Of a DNA stretch of 64,000 nt, positions 27,308 through 37,159 are shown one piece after another. Numbering within the stretch: position 1 is the stretch's first letter; every line of letters starts with the position of its first letter. The notes beneath the pieces were generated by a model. That model saw nothing but the letters and a program-made list of their open reading frames with translations. It was not told where the DNA came from and did no database searches. The position numbers and the translations under genes were made by a program. The stretch lies in NCBI RefSeq assembly GCF_007860075.1, contig NZ_SJPP01000003.1:682001-746000 (forward strand), given 5' to 3'. This stretch comes from Symmachiella macrocystis (GTDB taxonomy: Bacteria; Planctomycetota; Planctomycetia; Planctomycetales; Planctomycetaceae).

Positions 27308-27784
27308 AACAGCACTTGACCCCATTGGTGATTTTTTAAAAAAACCGCAGACCGGCATCACGGTTGTTGAGATATGCCCAATTTCTGTGAACGTGTTTTA
27401 CACAGACAGACTGCAACAAGATTCTCCATTCCACGTTCCCCAGGCATCATATCGCTGACCGTAGAGAGGGCAATGCCTGCCAACGTCGCGATGCGTTTGA
27501 AACAGTGGTCTGCCAATTTGACGGCCAATTTGACAGTAGATTCTCTCCGCGCGACTTACTGCCATATTGACAGGGGCGAGTCTTCCTGACAACATCGACT
27601 TAAGTCCTTTTATAAATAGAGATTAAACATGCCCAGCTAATCTTGGCCCTATAGATCACCCACGGCACGGGCTTCCGGTACGAGGTTTGCATTATGAACC
27701 AGGACCTAAGCCGCTGGTTTTGCCGAGGCGAATGATCAAAGCCAGTGCGGCGGAATTGTTTGTATGCACGAGGAGTGTTGAATC
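27308..27784. other. Divergent intergenic region coaD / hsp20
   Basis: No gene is seen in these 477 bp. Two direct copies of GCCAATTTGAC (27512-27522 and 27524-27534) lie 12 bp apart. A TTGACA at 27567-27572 is a possible -35 box for the hsp20 genes, without a convincing -10. No CIRCE element (TTAGCACTC-N9-GAGTGCTAA) was found. Confidence 0.45.
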
Positions 27785-28225
27785 ATGCCTGTTTTTCAGT
27801 GGCGTCAGAGTTGGGATCAATTTCGCGACTTAGAGCGCGAAATGGACCGGCTATTGGAAAGCATCAAACTACCGTTCCACAATCTGCGGCAGCAACACCA
27901 ATTCCCAGCGGTGAACTTTTACGAGTTGGATGATAAATACCTGTTGGTTGCCGAAATGCCAGGGATCGTTGCGCAGGATGTGGAACTGACGGTCGCCGGA
28001 GGGATGTTAACGCTGGCAGGAAATCGGACCGCGCCGCCGGACGTGTCCGACGATGCGTTTCGCCGTCGCGAACGTCCGCATGGAGCGTGGCAACGTTCGT
28101 TGTCGATTCCGGAGCGGGTTCACGAAGATAAAGTGACGGCCGAATTTAGCGAAGGTGTGCTCTCGGTGCATTTGCCCAAGGCGGACGACGTCAAACCCCG
28201 GCAGATTCCCGTAGCAACCAGTTAA
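27785..28225 (+). CDS. Small heat shock protein Hsp20, first of three
   Basis: A 146-residue alpha-crystallin chaperone that holds unfolding proteins in the cytoplasm. The alpha-crystallin domain covers about residues 40-138: NFYELDDKYLLVAEMPGIVAQDVELTVAGGMLTLAGNR, then GAWQRSLSIPERVHEDKVTAEFSEGVLSVHLPK, with the A-x-x-x-x-G-V-L-x-V signature. The N-terminal arm starts MPVFQWRQSWDQFRDLEREMDRLL, the form typical of class A-like bacterial Hsp20. Two further Hsp20 genes follow, at 75 and 53 bp spacing. Confidence 0.95.
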   Translation: MPVFQWRQSWDQFRDLEREMDRLLESIKLPFHNLRQQHQFPAVNFYELDDKYLLVAEMPGIVAQDVELTVAGGMLTLAGNRTAPPDVSDDAFRRRERPHGAWQRSLSIPERVHEDKVTAEFSEGVLSVHLPKADDVKPRQIPVATS

Positions 28226-28300
28226 AACATGCAACGCCGACGGTCAGATTTGGCAATACGAATTTGATCCCGGACGGATAATGAATAGAGGCGCGATACC

Positions 28301-28711
28301 ATGTCTCAAGAAATTCGCAAAACTAGCGAAGAACAAAATGAACAGCAGCCGTCCACGGGCGATACGGCGCCCCCATCACGCGCTGTGATCACGGCTCCGA
28401 TTGATATCTACGAAACCGACGAGGGATTGGTTTTGATGGCGGACTTACCCGGCGTCACGACCGACACTTTGGAACTGCAGGTCCAGGACAATAAGCTGAC
28501 CATCTTTGGCCGCGTTAGTCCGGTTGCCCCTGCAGGGGCGCGGTTACTGCATCGCGAATATGAACAAGGCGACTTTTTGCGCTCATTTATTCTGAGCGAC
28601 GAAGTCGATTACGATGGCATTACTGCCAAGTTGAACAACGGCGTATTGGAAGTCAATTTGCCTCGCATGCCCCGCGCTGAACCGCGACGAATACAGGTGG
28701 ACGGCGACTGA
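28301..28711 (+). CDS. Small heat shock protein Hsp20, second of three
   Basis: A 136-residue Hsp20. A polar, disordered N-terminus (about 1-28) precedes the alpha-crystallin domain: [40 protein letters not shown], then [31 protein letters not shown]. It differs clearly from its neighbours in the N-terminal arm, so the three proteins are not recent copies. They may form mixed oligomers. It is the middle gene of the probable hsp20 operon. Confidence 0.95.
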   Translation: MSQEIRKTSEEQNEQQPSTGDTAPPSRAVITAPIDIYETDEGLVLMADLPGVTTDTLELQVQDNKLTIFGRVSPVAPAGARLLHREYEQGDFLRSFILSDEVDYDGITAKLNNGVLEVNLPRMPRAEPRRIQVDGD

Positions 28712-28764
28712 CGAACACTGCGGACTACGGTCCGTGACGATCATTTCACAAGCAGGAGACGAAC

Positions 28765-29277
28765 ATGTCGAGCACATCCACGGATCCCTTCGAGCCGCGA
28801 CAAACCGGTGATAAAGTCCGTCAAGAATTGGAAAAGTTGGTCGAAACGGTCTGGTCCGGCAGCGAGCGCGCATTGGGCGCACTGGGCTTGAGCGGATTGA
28901 CCGGACATGAAATACATCCGCGATTGGACATTACCGAAACCGAAACCTCGATAGAGATTGTCGCCGACATCCCCGGCATCGATCCAGAGAACGTCAATAT
29001 TTCTCTCGCCGGCAACATGTTGACACTTTCCGGAACCCATCCGCTGCGAGCCCCTTCAGATCATAATGTCGTGCACCGTCAAGAACGGCCGGCCGGCGAG
29101 TTTTCGCGTTCCGTCCCGCTCCCTTGCCCTGTCAATGCCGACGATGTCAGCGCCACGGCCAAGAACGGAGTCCTAGAGATCACCCTCAATAAACCAGAGG
29201 CCGAAAAGGTTCACCAGATTCAAATCCATGTGAAATCGCACGAAACAGACCCCGTCGGCAATACAGAACCCAGCTGA
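28765..29277 (+). CDS. Small heat shock protein Hsp20, third of three
   Basis: A 170-residue Hsp20 with a longer N-terminal helix (QTGDKVRQELEKLVETVWSG, about 13-32). The alpha-crystallin domain runs about 50-150: RLDITETETSIEIVADIPGIDPENVNISLAGNMLTLSG, then GEFSRSVPLPCPVNADDVSATAKNGVLEITLNKP. It ends the probable three-gene operon; an intrinsic terminator lies about 280 bp downstream. Confidence 0.95.
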   Translation: MSSTSTDPFEPRQTGDKVRQELEKLVETVWSGSERALGALGLSGLTGHEIHPRLDITETETSIEIVADIPGIDPENVNISLAGNMLTLSGTHPLRAPSDHNVVHRQERPAGEFSRSVPLPCPVNADDVSATAKNGVLEITLNKPEAEKVHQIQIHVKSHETDPVGNTEPS

Positions 29278-29554
29278 TGTTCGCCAGCGAGATGGCGCAC
29301 GGCGATTGCTGCCACACGGAAAATTGAATTCGGTTGGTAAAAGTCTACCGATTTTGCAGCATTAATCACCACTGCCGAAAACAGACTGCGCACTCCCCTG
29401 CCCCGGCGCGTTGATCGACCGCAAGGTCTGCCTGAATTGCCCAACAACGACAAACGGCATGTCGAATTCGGTAAAACAGCAAATCAAAAACCAATCAGCC
29501 GCCTGTTAGGCGTCTATGTGTCAGAATGGTGTGTAGCATTATTTTCCCCTGAAG

Positions 29555-29587
29555 AAAGCCGCCGGGATGGTCCCTGCGGCTTTTTTT
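29555..29587 (+). terminator. Intrinsic terminator downstream of the hsp20 genes
   Basis: AAAGCCGC (29555-29562) pairs with GCGGCTTT, giving an 8-bp stem followed by a run of seven T residues from 29581. It is the clearest rho-independent terminator in the window. The remaining intergenic space between 29278 and 29716 holds no other evident feature. Confidence 0.8.
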
Positions 29588-29716
29588 GTGCGCGATGCGA
29601 TTACGTATCGGGAAAGCCTCGACAGTTGAACCAACGATGCAATTCACTCAGCAGGCAACTACAATACAAAGGACGTCACACTCTATTCCTTTCCCTGTTC
29701 GTGTTGCCATTACGTC

Positions 29717-31066
29717 ATGTTCAAACTGACACCAATTCGCATTTTCCTTTTGATAATCTGCTGCGTTTTGTGGGCGGGGCCTGGATCGTCGATCGCGGTC
29801 GCTCAAGATTTTCAAAAGGGCGATCAAGTCACCGTGACCGCCAAGACTGCCGAATTGAAGGCGGGCAAACGGGTCGTCGCTGTCGTTCGGCGGGGACAAA
29901 AGCAAACCGTCGAACAAGTGAATGGCAAGTGGCTATTGACTACGGTAACGATCGACGGAAAGGCCCAACAGGGTTGGATCAATGCCAAAGACGTGGCGCC
30001 CTTCAAGCCGACTCCAACCAAGCCAAATACGACAAAGCCTCCTGCAAAACAGCCGCCGACAATGCGCGCCCGTACCCCAAAGCTTAAGAAAACTATTCCG
30101 CCGAGAAACTCGTCAACGCCGCTGTTTAAACAAGTCGGGACGCTCCGCGGGCATACCGAAGATGTCAATTGCCTCACGTTCTCGGCTGATGGTCAATCGA
30201 TCGTCACCGGCGGCAGAGACCGTAATATTATCGTGTGGGATGTTGGCGACCACAAACCACTGTCCATTTTGACCGGGCACAAACGCCGCATCCGCTGCCT
30301 GCAATTTTCTCCGGTGATGGATGTGATTCTTGCCAGCGGCGGGGGCGAAATCTCTCATGGCGAGTTGAAATTGTGGAACCTCAAGGAGCAAAAGCTGATC
30401 ACTGACTTGCCTGTAGGTGATACAGAAGTTACATCGCTCGGATTTTCGCCGGACGGGACACGGTTGTTCACCGCTGGATGGAGTCAATCGGTTTCGGTAT
30501 GGGACGTCATCACCACGCGCCGCCGCGGATCGGCGCGGACCTCCTTTGGCGAAATCGTGACCTACCTTGCGGTTTCTCCACTTGAGGAGATGATAGCCGT
30601 CGACGGAAAACAGGGGCTGGTGTATCTCCAAAACTCGGAGAGCCTACTGGAAACCGAACGTCCGACAACAGCCACGCAGCACGTCTTGTCGGACCACAAG
30701 AAAAACATCTCCTCCCTCTGCTTTTCAGGCGACGGACGTTTATTGGCTACGGGTAGCGAAGGCCAATTTGCCATTGTCTGGGATCCCAAAACCGGTGAAC
30801 CCGTGCGAAACTTCGATACGCAAAACGGACCGATCACCGCGGTTGGACTTTCGTATGACGGCAAATGGTTGGCGACGGCAAATCGGCCAACGGATGCTCC
30901 ACTAAAAATCTGGGACGTTGCCGCTGGACGGCTCGCGGGAGAGCTCGACGCCGGATCGGTACGTGCCGTGGCCTTTTCTCCAACCGATTCGCTGTTAGCA
31001 ACCAGCGATGGCACAGAGGTGCGACTGTGGTCGCTGCGGCCGCCGGCGGTTTTAAGAGCGCGTTGA
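29717..31066 (+). CDS. Exported WD40-repeat protein with N-terminal SH3-like domain
   Basis: A 449-residue protein with a signal peptide or signal anchor (about 1-31). A small SH3-like domain (about 35-95, FQKGDQVTVTAK...WINAKDVAPF) is followed by a threonine-, proline- and lysine-rich linker. A WD40 propeller covers about 140-445: LRGHTEDVNCLTFSADGQSIVTGGRDRNIIVWD, then LTGHKRRIRCLQFSP, and further blades ending in LWSL. Such proteins are common in Planctomycetes and probably act as periplasmic scaffolds; no partner is known. It stands alone behind the hsp20 terminator. Confidence 0.87.
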   Translation: MFKLTPIRIFLLIICCVLWAGPGSSIAVAQDFQKGDQVTVTAKTAELKAGKRVVAVVRRGQKQTVEQVNGKWLLTTVTIDGKAQQGWINAKDVAPFKPTPTKPNTTKPPAKQPPTMRARTPKLKKTIPPRNSSTPLFKQVGTLRGHTEDVNCLTFSADGQSIVTGGRDRNIIVWDVGDHKPLSILTGHKRRIRCLQFSPVMDVILASGGGEISHGELKLWNLKEQKLITDLPVGDTEVTSLGFSPDGTRLFTAGWSQSVSVWDVITTRRRGSARTSFGEIVTYLAVSPLEEMIAVDGKQGLVYLQNSESLLETERPTTATQHVLSDHKKNISSLCFSGDGRLLATGSEGQFAIVWDPKTGEPVRNFDTQNGPITAVGLSYDGKWLATANRPTDAPLKIWDVAAGRLAGELDAGSVRAVAFSPTDSLLATSDGTEVRLWSLRPPAVLRAR

Positions 31067-31195
31067 TGTTTCCGCTTTGAATCACGACTTAACTCGCGAC
31101 AAAGGGAACCGGTAGCACTCTCGACGGTCAACTAACGCACTGCTGGACGAGCCTGCAGAGGCACCCGACCCCGAGAATATTTTCTTAACCGACTG

Positions 31196-32731
31196 TCAAG
31201 GCGTTTTCGTGGTGACCGTTAATTCCTTACCGCCAAATTTTCCATACACGCCGCTACGTTGGGTCATTTTTCCGCTGCGGAGAGCATCAAACATTTCGCG
31301 GGTGATGCGGGCGCTGTGGGATTTCCCGCCCGCTTGGCGCAAGGTTAATTGGTCGGACGTGGCGGTGATTTCAAAAGTGATCGGGCCGGCTTTCCACTCG
31401 GTATCAATGGAAACTTGTCCCGGCAACGTCAATTGATACACGCGGCCGTACTCCTTCCATTTGTCGTCTTCGTTCAGAAAACCAAAGCTCGGATCGTAAG
31501 GAGTCGATCCTTTGGAGGAGGTGGAGACGAATAGCGAATCTCCCAGTGGGATTAAACCCGTGATGCGGTGGCCCCAGCGATTGAGTACGTGCCCCAATCG
31601 CGTCGCTTCCTGCTCGTAAGGATGGACTTGTGAATCGGTCAGCGGCGGATGCGTGAACATGCGGCGGCTGAATTTCCATTGGTGCGAGTTGCTGTCCAAA
31701 CGCCACAACTCCGCCCAGGGCCAGACGCCGACATACAGGTCGCCACCATAGATCGCGGTCGTTTGCGCTTCGCGTGCCGAACTGGAAACCCCGGGCATGA
31801 CCGGGGGTTGGTCCTGCAAATGCCGCACTTCTTGGCCATCGTATTCAAACAGGTTCCCGGTTGGGTACTGCCCCAGCAACAAGCGATCGTAATAGTTGAT
31901 CATCGTATATACTTGATAACTAACGTCAGCAATCGGCTCAACGAGACATCTCCACTCTTGCCCATTGAAGCGGTAGACGCCGCCGGTATTTGTGGCTGCC
32001 AGCACATCGTCGCCCAACTGACCGTAGGAATAAATAAATTCGCGGGGCATCCGCATTGGAATTTTGGGAGCGGATGCGTAGTCGATCTCTGCCGACTGCG
32101 ACGGACGCCAAGGGCAGGCGGCGATTTCATTCACTCCTTCACCGTAGACACGGACGAACAAATGGCCGCCAGCATAATAATACCGCGCGATTCCCACCTC
32201 TTTGCTGGTCAAATCGAGTATCGGCTTGCCGCCATACAACACGCGGGGCGAGACAACTTCCAGGACCTTGTCAGCGACATAGGTGGCAAAAGGGACATGT
32301 TTTTGGTCGGGCACCCAACGTGAACCGTCCCAGGCCATCAACTGCCGATCTTTTCCTCCGGAGGCGCTTTGTGCCTGCAACCTTCCATTGAAATCCGCCA
32401 GATAGACCCCCGCATCGGTCGTGGAACGGGGCAGCGGTTTGACATCATACTCAAGCGGTTGGCCCGGCGTTTTCACAAACAACTGCAGCCGACGACGATT
32501 GCCGCGACCGGTCGTGTTATACACGCCCTCAAACCCCGCTCCCCCAACGACCTTACCGTTGCGATTCTTGATCTCAAACAGCGACCCGTAATTCTGGCCG
32601 AGGTCCTCTCCCAGATTCACGACAATCGTCATCCGTAGCGCCGCGGGATCGTCCGCTGCGCGAACCGAGGCGGCGAACAGTGTCGAGAGAAAGACCACAA
32701 ACCCAACAGCTGCGATAAAGATCTTTGTCAT
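31196..32731 (-). CDS. Exported hypothetical protein, possible beta-propeller
   Basis: A 511-residue protein with a clear signal peptide (about 1-25, ending VRAAD). I do not recognise the family with certainty. Recurrent tryptophan- and glycine-rich units (LMAWDGSRWVPD, VYRFNGQEWRCL, NLFEYDGQEVRHL, LWRLDSNSHQWKF) look like blades of a Kelch- or BNR-like propeller. No catalytic motif is evident. It is transcribed leftward, convergent with the WD40 gene and 63 bp downstream of the universal stress gene on the same strand. Confidence 0.7.
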   Translation of the reverse strand: MTKIFIAAVGFVVFLSTLFAASVRAADDPAALRMTIVVNLGEDLGQNYGSLFEIKNRNGKVVGGAGFEGVYNTTGRGNRRRLQLFVKTPGQPLEYDVKPLPRSTTDAGVYLADFNGRLQAQSASGGKDRQLMAWDGSRWVPDQKHVPFATYVADKVLEVVSPRVLYGGKPILDLTSKEVGIARYYYAGGHLFVRVYGEGVNEIAACPWRPSQSAEIDYASAPKIPMRMPREFIYSYGQLGDDVLAATNTGGVYRFNGQEWRCLVEPIADVSYQVYTMINYYDRLLLGQYPTGNLFEYDGQEVRHLQDQPPVMPGVSSSAREAQTTAIYGGDLYVGVWPWAELWRLDSNSHQWKFSRRMFTHPPLTDSQVHPYEQEATRLGHVLNRWGHRITGLIPLGDSLFVSTSSKGSTPYDPSFGFLNEDDKWKEYGRVYQLTLPGQVSIDTEWKAGPITFEITATSDQLTLRQAGGKSHSARITREMFDALRSGKMTQRSGVYGKFGGKELTVTTKTP

Positions 32732-32794
32732 AATCAGGAAGCTTGGAAGGTGTTTTGTTATTGAGAAGAGTCTTGGCCATCCCGAGCAAACGCG

Positions 32795-33745
32795 TTACTC
32801 GGTTTCGACGGGACAGACAAAATCAGCCGGTTTCACGGCGAGAACTGAGCAAGGGAGTTCGGGCAGAATCCGCTCCGCGGTATTGCCAACAAGAAATCGC
32901 GTCAAACCAGCGCGGGCGACTGTCCCCATGACAACCAGATCGATGTTGTGCGTTTGGATCAATTCGATGATCGCGGATTCAGGAACGTCGTCGGACAAAT
33001 GGACCTGTGGTGGTTTCACAAGACCCGCAACGTCGTCGTTTACCAATTGCTGTTTCAGTGTCTCCTCAGCCTTGGTGCGGACATCTTTCCGATACTGCTG
33101 GATTTCTTCAGGCAGGGTTTGCGAAAGACGTAGTGGACGTTCCAACGGATATTCCACGGCATGCAAAACATGCAATTCTGCCTCCTCGGCTTTGGCTAAC
33201 CGCGCACCAATCTGTACCGCACGATCTCCCACGGGAGTCAAATCGGTGGCCACCAGAATCGATTTCGTATCCGTTTCCGATTCTGCTTTCGTCACCCAAA
33301 CCGGGCACGGGCAATAGCGGAGTAGCTTCATAGCCGTGCTGCCCATCAACATCCGTTTGACGCTGGACAGATTCCGTGTGCCGACGATGACAATGTCATA
33401 GGGCCGGGCGAGCACTTCGGTGATGATCTCATGCCAAGCGGCACCGTACGCCAACCGGCAGTCGGCTTTGATCCCCTGTTGCTCCGCCTGCTCGACAAAT
33501 TCCTTGAGCACGCCCAAGGCGGCATCGTCGACGTCGGAAAAATTACGAGGGTCTTGTTGAATGAGATGTTGCGTGTGCGCCGATAACTCCAGCGCGGATA
33601 TAAATGTCAATTTTGCTCCGGTATGCTCGGCCAGCCAAAGGGCTTTATCGATCGCATGCCGGTTGGAGGTACTAATATCTGCGGCGACCAATCGGTCCGC
33701 CTTGGAAAGATCAATACCGACCAAAATATTCTGAACCTGGGTCAT
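32795..33745 (-). CDS. Tandem universal stress protein (two Usp domains)
   Basis: A 316-residue protein with two Usp domains in series. The first starts at NILVGIDLSKADRLVAADI and ends near GTRNLSSVKRMLMGSTAMKLLRYCPCPVWVTKA. The second starts at KSILVATDLTPVGDRAVQIG and ends near GTVARAGLTRFLVGNTAERILPELPCSVLAVKP. Both domains keep the G-x2-G-x9-G(S/N)-type nucleotide motif. The start is placed at ATG 33745, with AGGAAG about 12 nt upstream, rather than at 33931, because the extension shows no Usp similarity. Confidence 0.93.
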   Translation of the reverse strand: MTQVQNILVGIDLSKADRLVAADISTSNRHAIDKALWLAEHTGAKLTFISALELSAHTQHLIQQDPRNFSDVDDAALGVLKEFVEQAEQQGIKADCRLAYGAAWHEIITEVLARPYDIVIVGTRNLSSVKRMLMGSTAMKLLRYCPCPVWVTKAESETDTKSILVATDLTPVGDRAVQIGARLAKAEEAELHVLHAVEYPLERPLRLSQTLPEEIQQYRKDVRTKAEETLKQQLVNDDVAGLVKPPQVHLSDDVPESAIIELIQTHNIDLVVMGTVARAGLTRFLVGNTAERILPELPCSVLAVKPADFVCPVETE

Positions 33746-33991
33746 TCGCTCAACTTCCTTATGGAGTGGTTTCACCATGGTGGCGTGCTGCCGTTGGTAT
33801 GGTAAAACAAACGCCCGACTAGGGGAAGCGCGCCAGCGGCACAGCGAGGATACATAGCGATCCCAAACGAACGCCCGCATGGGAATCGAGCGACTGCGAG
33901 CGACCCCGGCGCAAAAACAGCCGCGCAACATTGGAAGGTCGCGCGGCTGATCAAAATGCTAAGGACGGCCGGTTTCACACGGCGCTGGCTA

Positions 33992-35509
33992 TTAGAACAG
34001 CCCAGCGATGAAGTCAATCAAGGCGCCCGATTGTACCACAGAGTCGGGGTTGGAATTGCCCCACATGGTGCGGACCACATCGAACATCATCAACAGTCCG
34101 GCAATCATCGTCAAACTGCCGATCCACAGTCCAATGTGTGTGGCCATGCCCCATTCTTGCTCAACGGGGCGGGAGAGTCGACCTGAGGGGACACCCAAAC
34201 CGGCAGCACTTTCGCCAGTCAGCATATCATCGTCGAAATGCTCTTCGTCAGCGCCGATGAGGTCCACGGCATCGCTGGATCCGAGCACGTCGTCGTCCAG
34301 CCCGTCGTCACCGAAATCTAGTTCTTCACTATCTTCGAAAACAGCCGATTCGACACTTTCTTCGTCGTCGTCCAACGTGATCACGCTGGTTTCGCTGTCG
34401 GTGTCGAGCAAATTGGTGGAGAATTCGAAATCGCTCTCCTCATCGACAATCGCCGGAACGTCCAAGTGGGTATCGTGCCCTTCGCTGCTGTCATCGTCGA
34501 TGACGGAAAACGCTTCGGTTCTGTCCGTTCCACCATCCAAGGAGATTCCGCTATCGTCCGGCCCCGCCAGGGAAATGCCGCTATCGCCGGCTAAGGACAA
34601 TCCGCTATCGTCGGCAAGAGAAATACCGCTATCGCTGGCCAATGACAATCCGCTATCAGACTCCAGGGCGATGCCACTGTCGGAATCGAGTGCGATCCCG
34701 CTGTCTTCATCCAGGGACAGCCCGCTGTCCTGGGCCATCACCGAACTTCCTTCGGAGTCCTCTGGCGCGTCGCTGCCCAAGGTGACGTCGTATTCCGAAA
34801 CCAAATTCGTGGGCGGGGCGATGAAATTCTCCGCTTGATTTTCCGACGTCTGAATCAATTGCACGTCGCTATCGCTACCACTGCCGCTGCCACTGCCTTC
34901 GTCGGAACTGGAACCGACGAGACTCACATCACTATCGCTGCCACTACCAAGCTTTTCGATCTCGACACTCGAACCGCCGACGAGTTTGACGTCGCTGTCG
35001 CTGCCCGCATCGAGGGAGGAATCGGCGGAGAGGCGGACGTCGCTGTCGGACTCGTTGATGGGGGAAAGCGAGATTTCCTCGCTGCTGCCTCCATCGGACA
35101 TCAAGGCATCGTCAAACACCAATTTGACATCGCTGTCAGAACTCGAGGCGTCCCCTTCACGACGGCGGACAATGGTACTGTGTTCATCGTTGTGGCTGTC
35201 TTCGTCGTCGTCAAGCACCATGTCGGCTCCCGAATCGCCGAGCACGATGTCCGCGCCGGAGTCGCCATCGGCAAACGTGGCGCCGAAGTCGTCTTCGGAA
35301 TCATCCGAGACATCGGAGAGATCAGCCTCTTTCGACGAGTCGACCTCCAAGCTTCGTTTGAGGTTCTCCACATCTTCTGGGCGAAACTTCCAAGACCCAC
35401 GATCCGAAAACGCGCGAATCCCCCGTTTTTCACGTTTTTGGTTCAGTGCCTCGGGTTCAATTCCCAAAACCTCAGCGGCTTCTTCAAGACTCAAATACTT
35501 CTTTGCCAT
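33992..35509 (-). CDS. Acidic repeat protein with N-terminal helix-turn-helix and C-terminal membrane segment
   Basis: A 505-residue protein. The N-terminus (about 3-55, KYLSLEEAAEVLGIEPEALNQKREKRGIRAF...WKFRPEDVENLKRSL) looks like a MerR/excisionase-type winged helix-turn-helix. The centre is acidic and low complexity, with several SDSDV(K/R/S/Q)L units followed by eight DSG(I/L)(S/A)L units at an 8-residue period. A single strong hydrophobic segment near the end (GLWIGSLTMIAGLLMMFDVV) suggests C-terminal membrane anchoring. I know of no function; similar 'helix-turn-helix plus DSGxxL' proteins appear restricted to Planctomycetes as far as I recall. ATG 35509 is chosen because it begins the helix-turn-helix. 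Confidence 0.8.
   Translation of the reverse strand: MAKKYLSLEEAAEVLGIEPEALNQKREKRGIRAFSDRGSWKFRPEDVENLKRSLEVDSSKEADLSDVSDDSEDDFGATFADGDSGADIVLGDSGADMVLDDDEDSHNDEHSTIVRRREGDASSSDSDVKLVFDDALMSDGGSSEEISLSPINESDSDVRLSADSSLDAGSDSDVKLVGGSSVEIEKLGSGSDSDVSLVGSSSDEGSGSGSGSDSDVQLIQTSENQAENFIAPPTNLVSEYDVTLGSDAPEDSEGSSVMAQDSGLSLDEDSGIALDSDSGIALESDSGLSLASDSGISLADDSGLSLAGDSGISLAGPDDSGISLDGGTDRTEAFSVIDDDSSEGHDTHLDVPAIVDEESDFEFSTNLLDTDSETSVITLDDDEESVESAVFEDSEELDFGDDGLDDDVLGSSDAVDLIGADEEHFDDDMLTGESAAGLGVPSGRLSRPVEQEWGMATHIGLWIGSLTMIAGLLMMFDVVRTMWGNSNPDSVVQSGALIDFIAGLF
34538..34729 (-). repeat. 24-bp coding repeat array encoding DSGxxL octapeptides
   Basis: Eight in-frame units of 24 bp encode octapeptides of the type DSG(I/L)(S/A)L plus two variable residues. 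The DNA copies are close enough (CCGCTATC recurs on the plus strand) to allow slippage or unequal exchange in whole-codon steps. Confidence 0.8.
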
Positions 35510-36063
35510 AGGTCGATTTCTCCGGAAGTTGCCTAATGCCCGAGTGTTCGCTCCGGCAAAATTCCCCACACTATCCGCAACGAAGCTGTAGGGGAACCGG
35601 ACAAGCAATCAGTTAGGTGCGTACGAAACAGCCACGTGCGATTGTGAGAGTTGAGAGCAGGGTGTTGTTATCAGGTTGTTATTGGTTTTGCGATTCCGTA
35701 CCGCCAACCACGCAAGGAAATGAATTCAAGCGAACCGTTCCTGTTTACTTCAACGAAAAACGATACGATTGTTATTCCCGCGCCAATCGATCCATCCCGC
35801 AGGTTTGAATACACAAACCGATGCCCGACAGGTTGTTATGTCGAGACAATTGCCTAGCAATATTTATTCTAAACGTCGTGGGACGCATTGCAAGTGGATT
35901 GCTACCGAGGATGCACAGATTTTTCAGTTTGCACAACCCGCGCAGAATGGGTGTGGACCGCTGACAGGATTGAATCTTGCCCTCCAACGCCCTAAAACGG
36001 GGCGGAATCCGCATTTTGCACCTCCACAGGACAAACTCTCCGAAAGACAGGATCACGACTCTG
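35510..36063. other. Divergent intergenic region before rph
   Basis: These 554 bp separate the acidic repeat gene from rph. No convincing gene, hairpin or promoter pair was identified. The reading frame of rph is open back to 35977 without protein-like content. Confidence 0.4.
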
Positions 36064-36795
36064 ATGACACGTAATGACGGCCGTACGATTGACGCGCTGC
36101 GTCCCATCTCCATCAAACGGGGTTTCACCGGCTCCGCACCGGGCAGCATCTATATCCAAGCTGGACGGACCACAATCCTGTGTACCGCGAGCATTGATAA
36201 TGCTCAGCCGCCTTGGATGAAGGACGAAGTCTCGGGCTGGGTGACAGCCGAATACAATATGCTGCCCGGCAGCACATCGCCCCGCAAACGGCGCGAACGC
36301 GGCAAAACCGACAGCCGTTCCACAGAAATCCAGCGGCTCATCGGACGTAGCCTCCGTGCAGCCGTCAATATGGAAGCCCTCGGACCGCGGACGATCACCG
36401 TCGATTGCGATGTCCTTGAGGCAGACGGCGGAACGCGAACGCTGGGAATTACCGGCGGCTGGTTGGCGTTGGCCGACGCAATTGCCAGCATCGCAGGCGA
36501 TTTGCCCGATGCCGGGAAAGTCTTCCGTTCCAGCATTGCCGCCGTAAGCGTAGGTGTGCATGAGGAACGGGTGCTGTTGGATCTTGATTATTCCGAAGAC
36601 AGCACGGCGGAGGTTGATTTGAATGTGGTCATGACAGGCGATGGGGACTTCGTGGAAATCCAAGGGACAGCCGAAGGCCGCACGTTCGGCCGCGAATTGT
36701 TGGACCAACAACTCGATGTCGCCGCCGCCGGCATCGCGCAGTTGACTACAATTCAACGCGAGACACTCGGCGACGCCTGGCCGCTGGCAAATTGA
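36064..36795 (+). CDS. rph: Ribonuclease PH
   Basis: A 243-residue phosphorolytic 3'-5' exoribonuclease that trims tRNA 3' ends. It starts [20 protein letters not shown], has the conserved arginine-rich segment ([29 protein letters not shown]) and the active-site region [25 protein letters not shown]. The C-terminal [29 protein letters not shown] is also intact, and the length is standard. It stands alone; a 12-bp inverted repeat about 90 bp downstream may end its transcript. Confidence 0.97.
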   Translation: MTRNDGRTIDALRPISIKRGFTGSAPGSIYIQAGRTTILCTASIDNAQPPWMKDEVSGWVTAEYNMLPGSTSPRKRRERGKTDSRSTEIQRLIGRSLRAAVNMEALGPRTITVDCDVLEADGGTRTLGITGGWLALADAIASIAGDLPDAGKVFRSSIAAVSVGVHEERVLLDLDYSEDSTAEVDLNVVMTGDGDFVEIQGTAEGRTFGRELLDQQLDVAAAGIAQLTTIQRETLGDAWPLAN

Positions 36796-36883
36796 CTCCC
36801 CCCTTCTTCCTCTTCGAAAAAACGAATACCGCCTAGTGAAATGCAGCACCTGATATCTGGGGCGCCCCTGACAAACCACTAGG

Positions 36884-36925
36884 CAAACGGCTCAACGGGT
36901 TGCAAGATGCCCATTGAGCCGTTTG
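36884..36925. terminator. Possible terminator hairpin after rph
   Basis: CAAACGGCTCAA (36884-36895) is perfectly complementary to TTGAGCCGTTTG (36914-36925), with an 18-nt loop. No T run follows on either strand, so it may act as a weak or bidirectional terminator or as an mRNA 3' end stabiliser. Confidence 0.5.
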
Positions 36926-37066
36926 CGATCTCTTTGCAATACCTCTTTCTTTTCGTAGAGCCGACTCGCATTGCCGGTCGTGAATATCTTACCCTTCACG
37001 TAACGTATTCCAATATTTAGCTGCGAACTAGATTCAAACCGTGTTGTCAATTCTATTGTGAAACAG

Positions 37067-37096
37067 ACAAGGGGCCGCGCTATTGCGGCCCCTTGT
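37067..37096 (-). terminator. Strong hairpin, probable terminator of the small gene to its right
   Basis: ACAAGGGGCCGC (37067-37078) pairs perfectly with GCGGCCCCTTGT (37085-37096) around a 6-nt loop. It lies 64 bp past the stop of the small minus-strand gene. A second hairpin, CACTGTCC-GC-GGACAGTG, lies between them at 37111-37128. Confidence 0.55.
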
Positions 37097-37159
37097 TGGT
37101 TATCATGGCGCACTGTCCGCGGACAGTGTGCATCTTTCGCATTGAGTGATGAGCTGGTC

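Noticed and set aside
35510-36063. A riboswitch or leader upstream of rph
   Set aside because: No known aptamer consensus and no terminator or anti-terminator pair could be recognised by eye.
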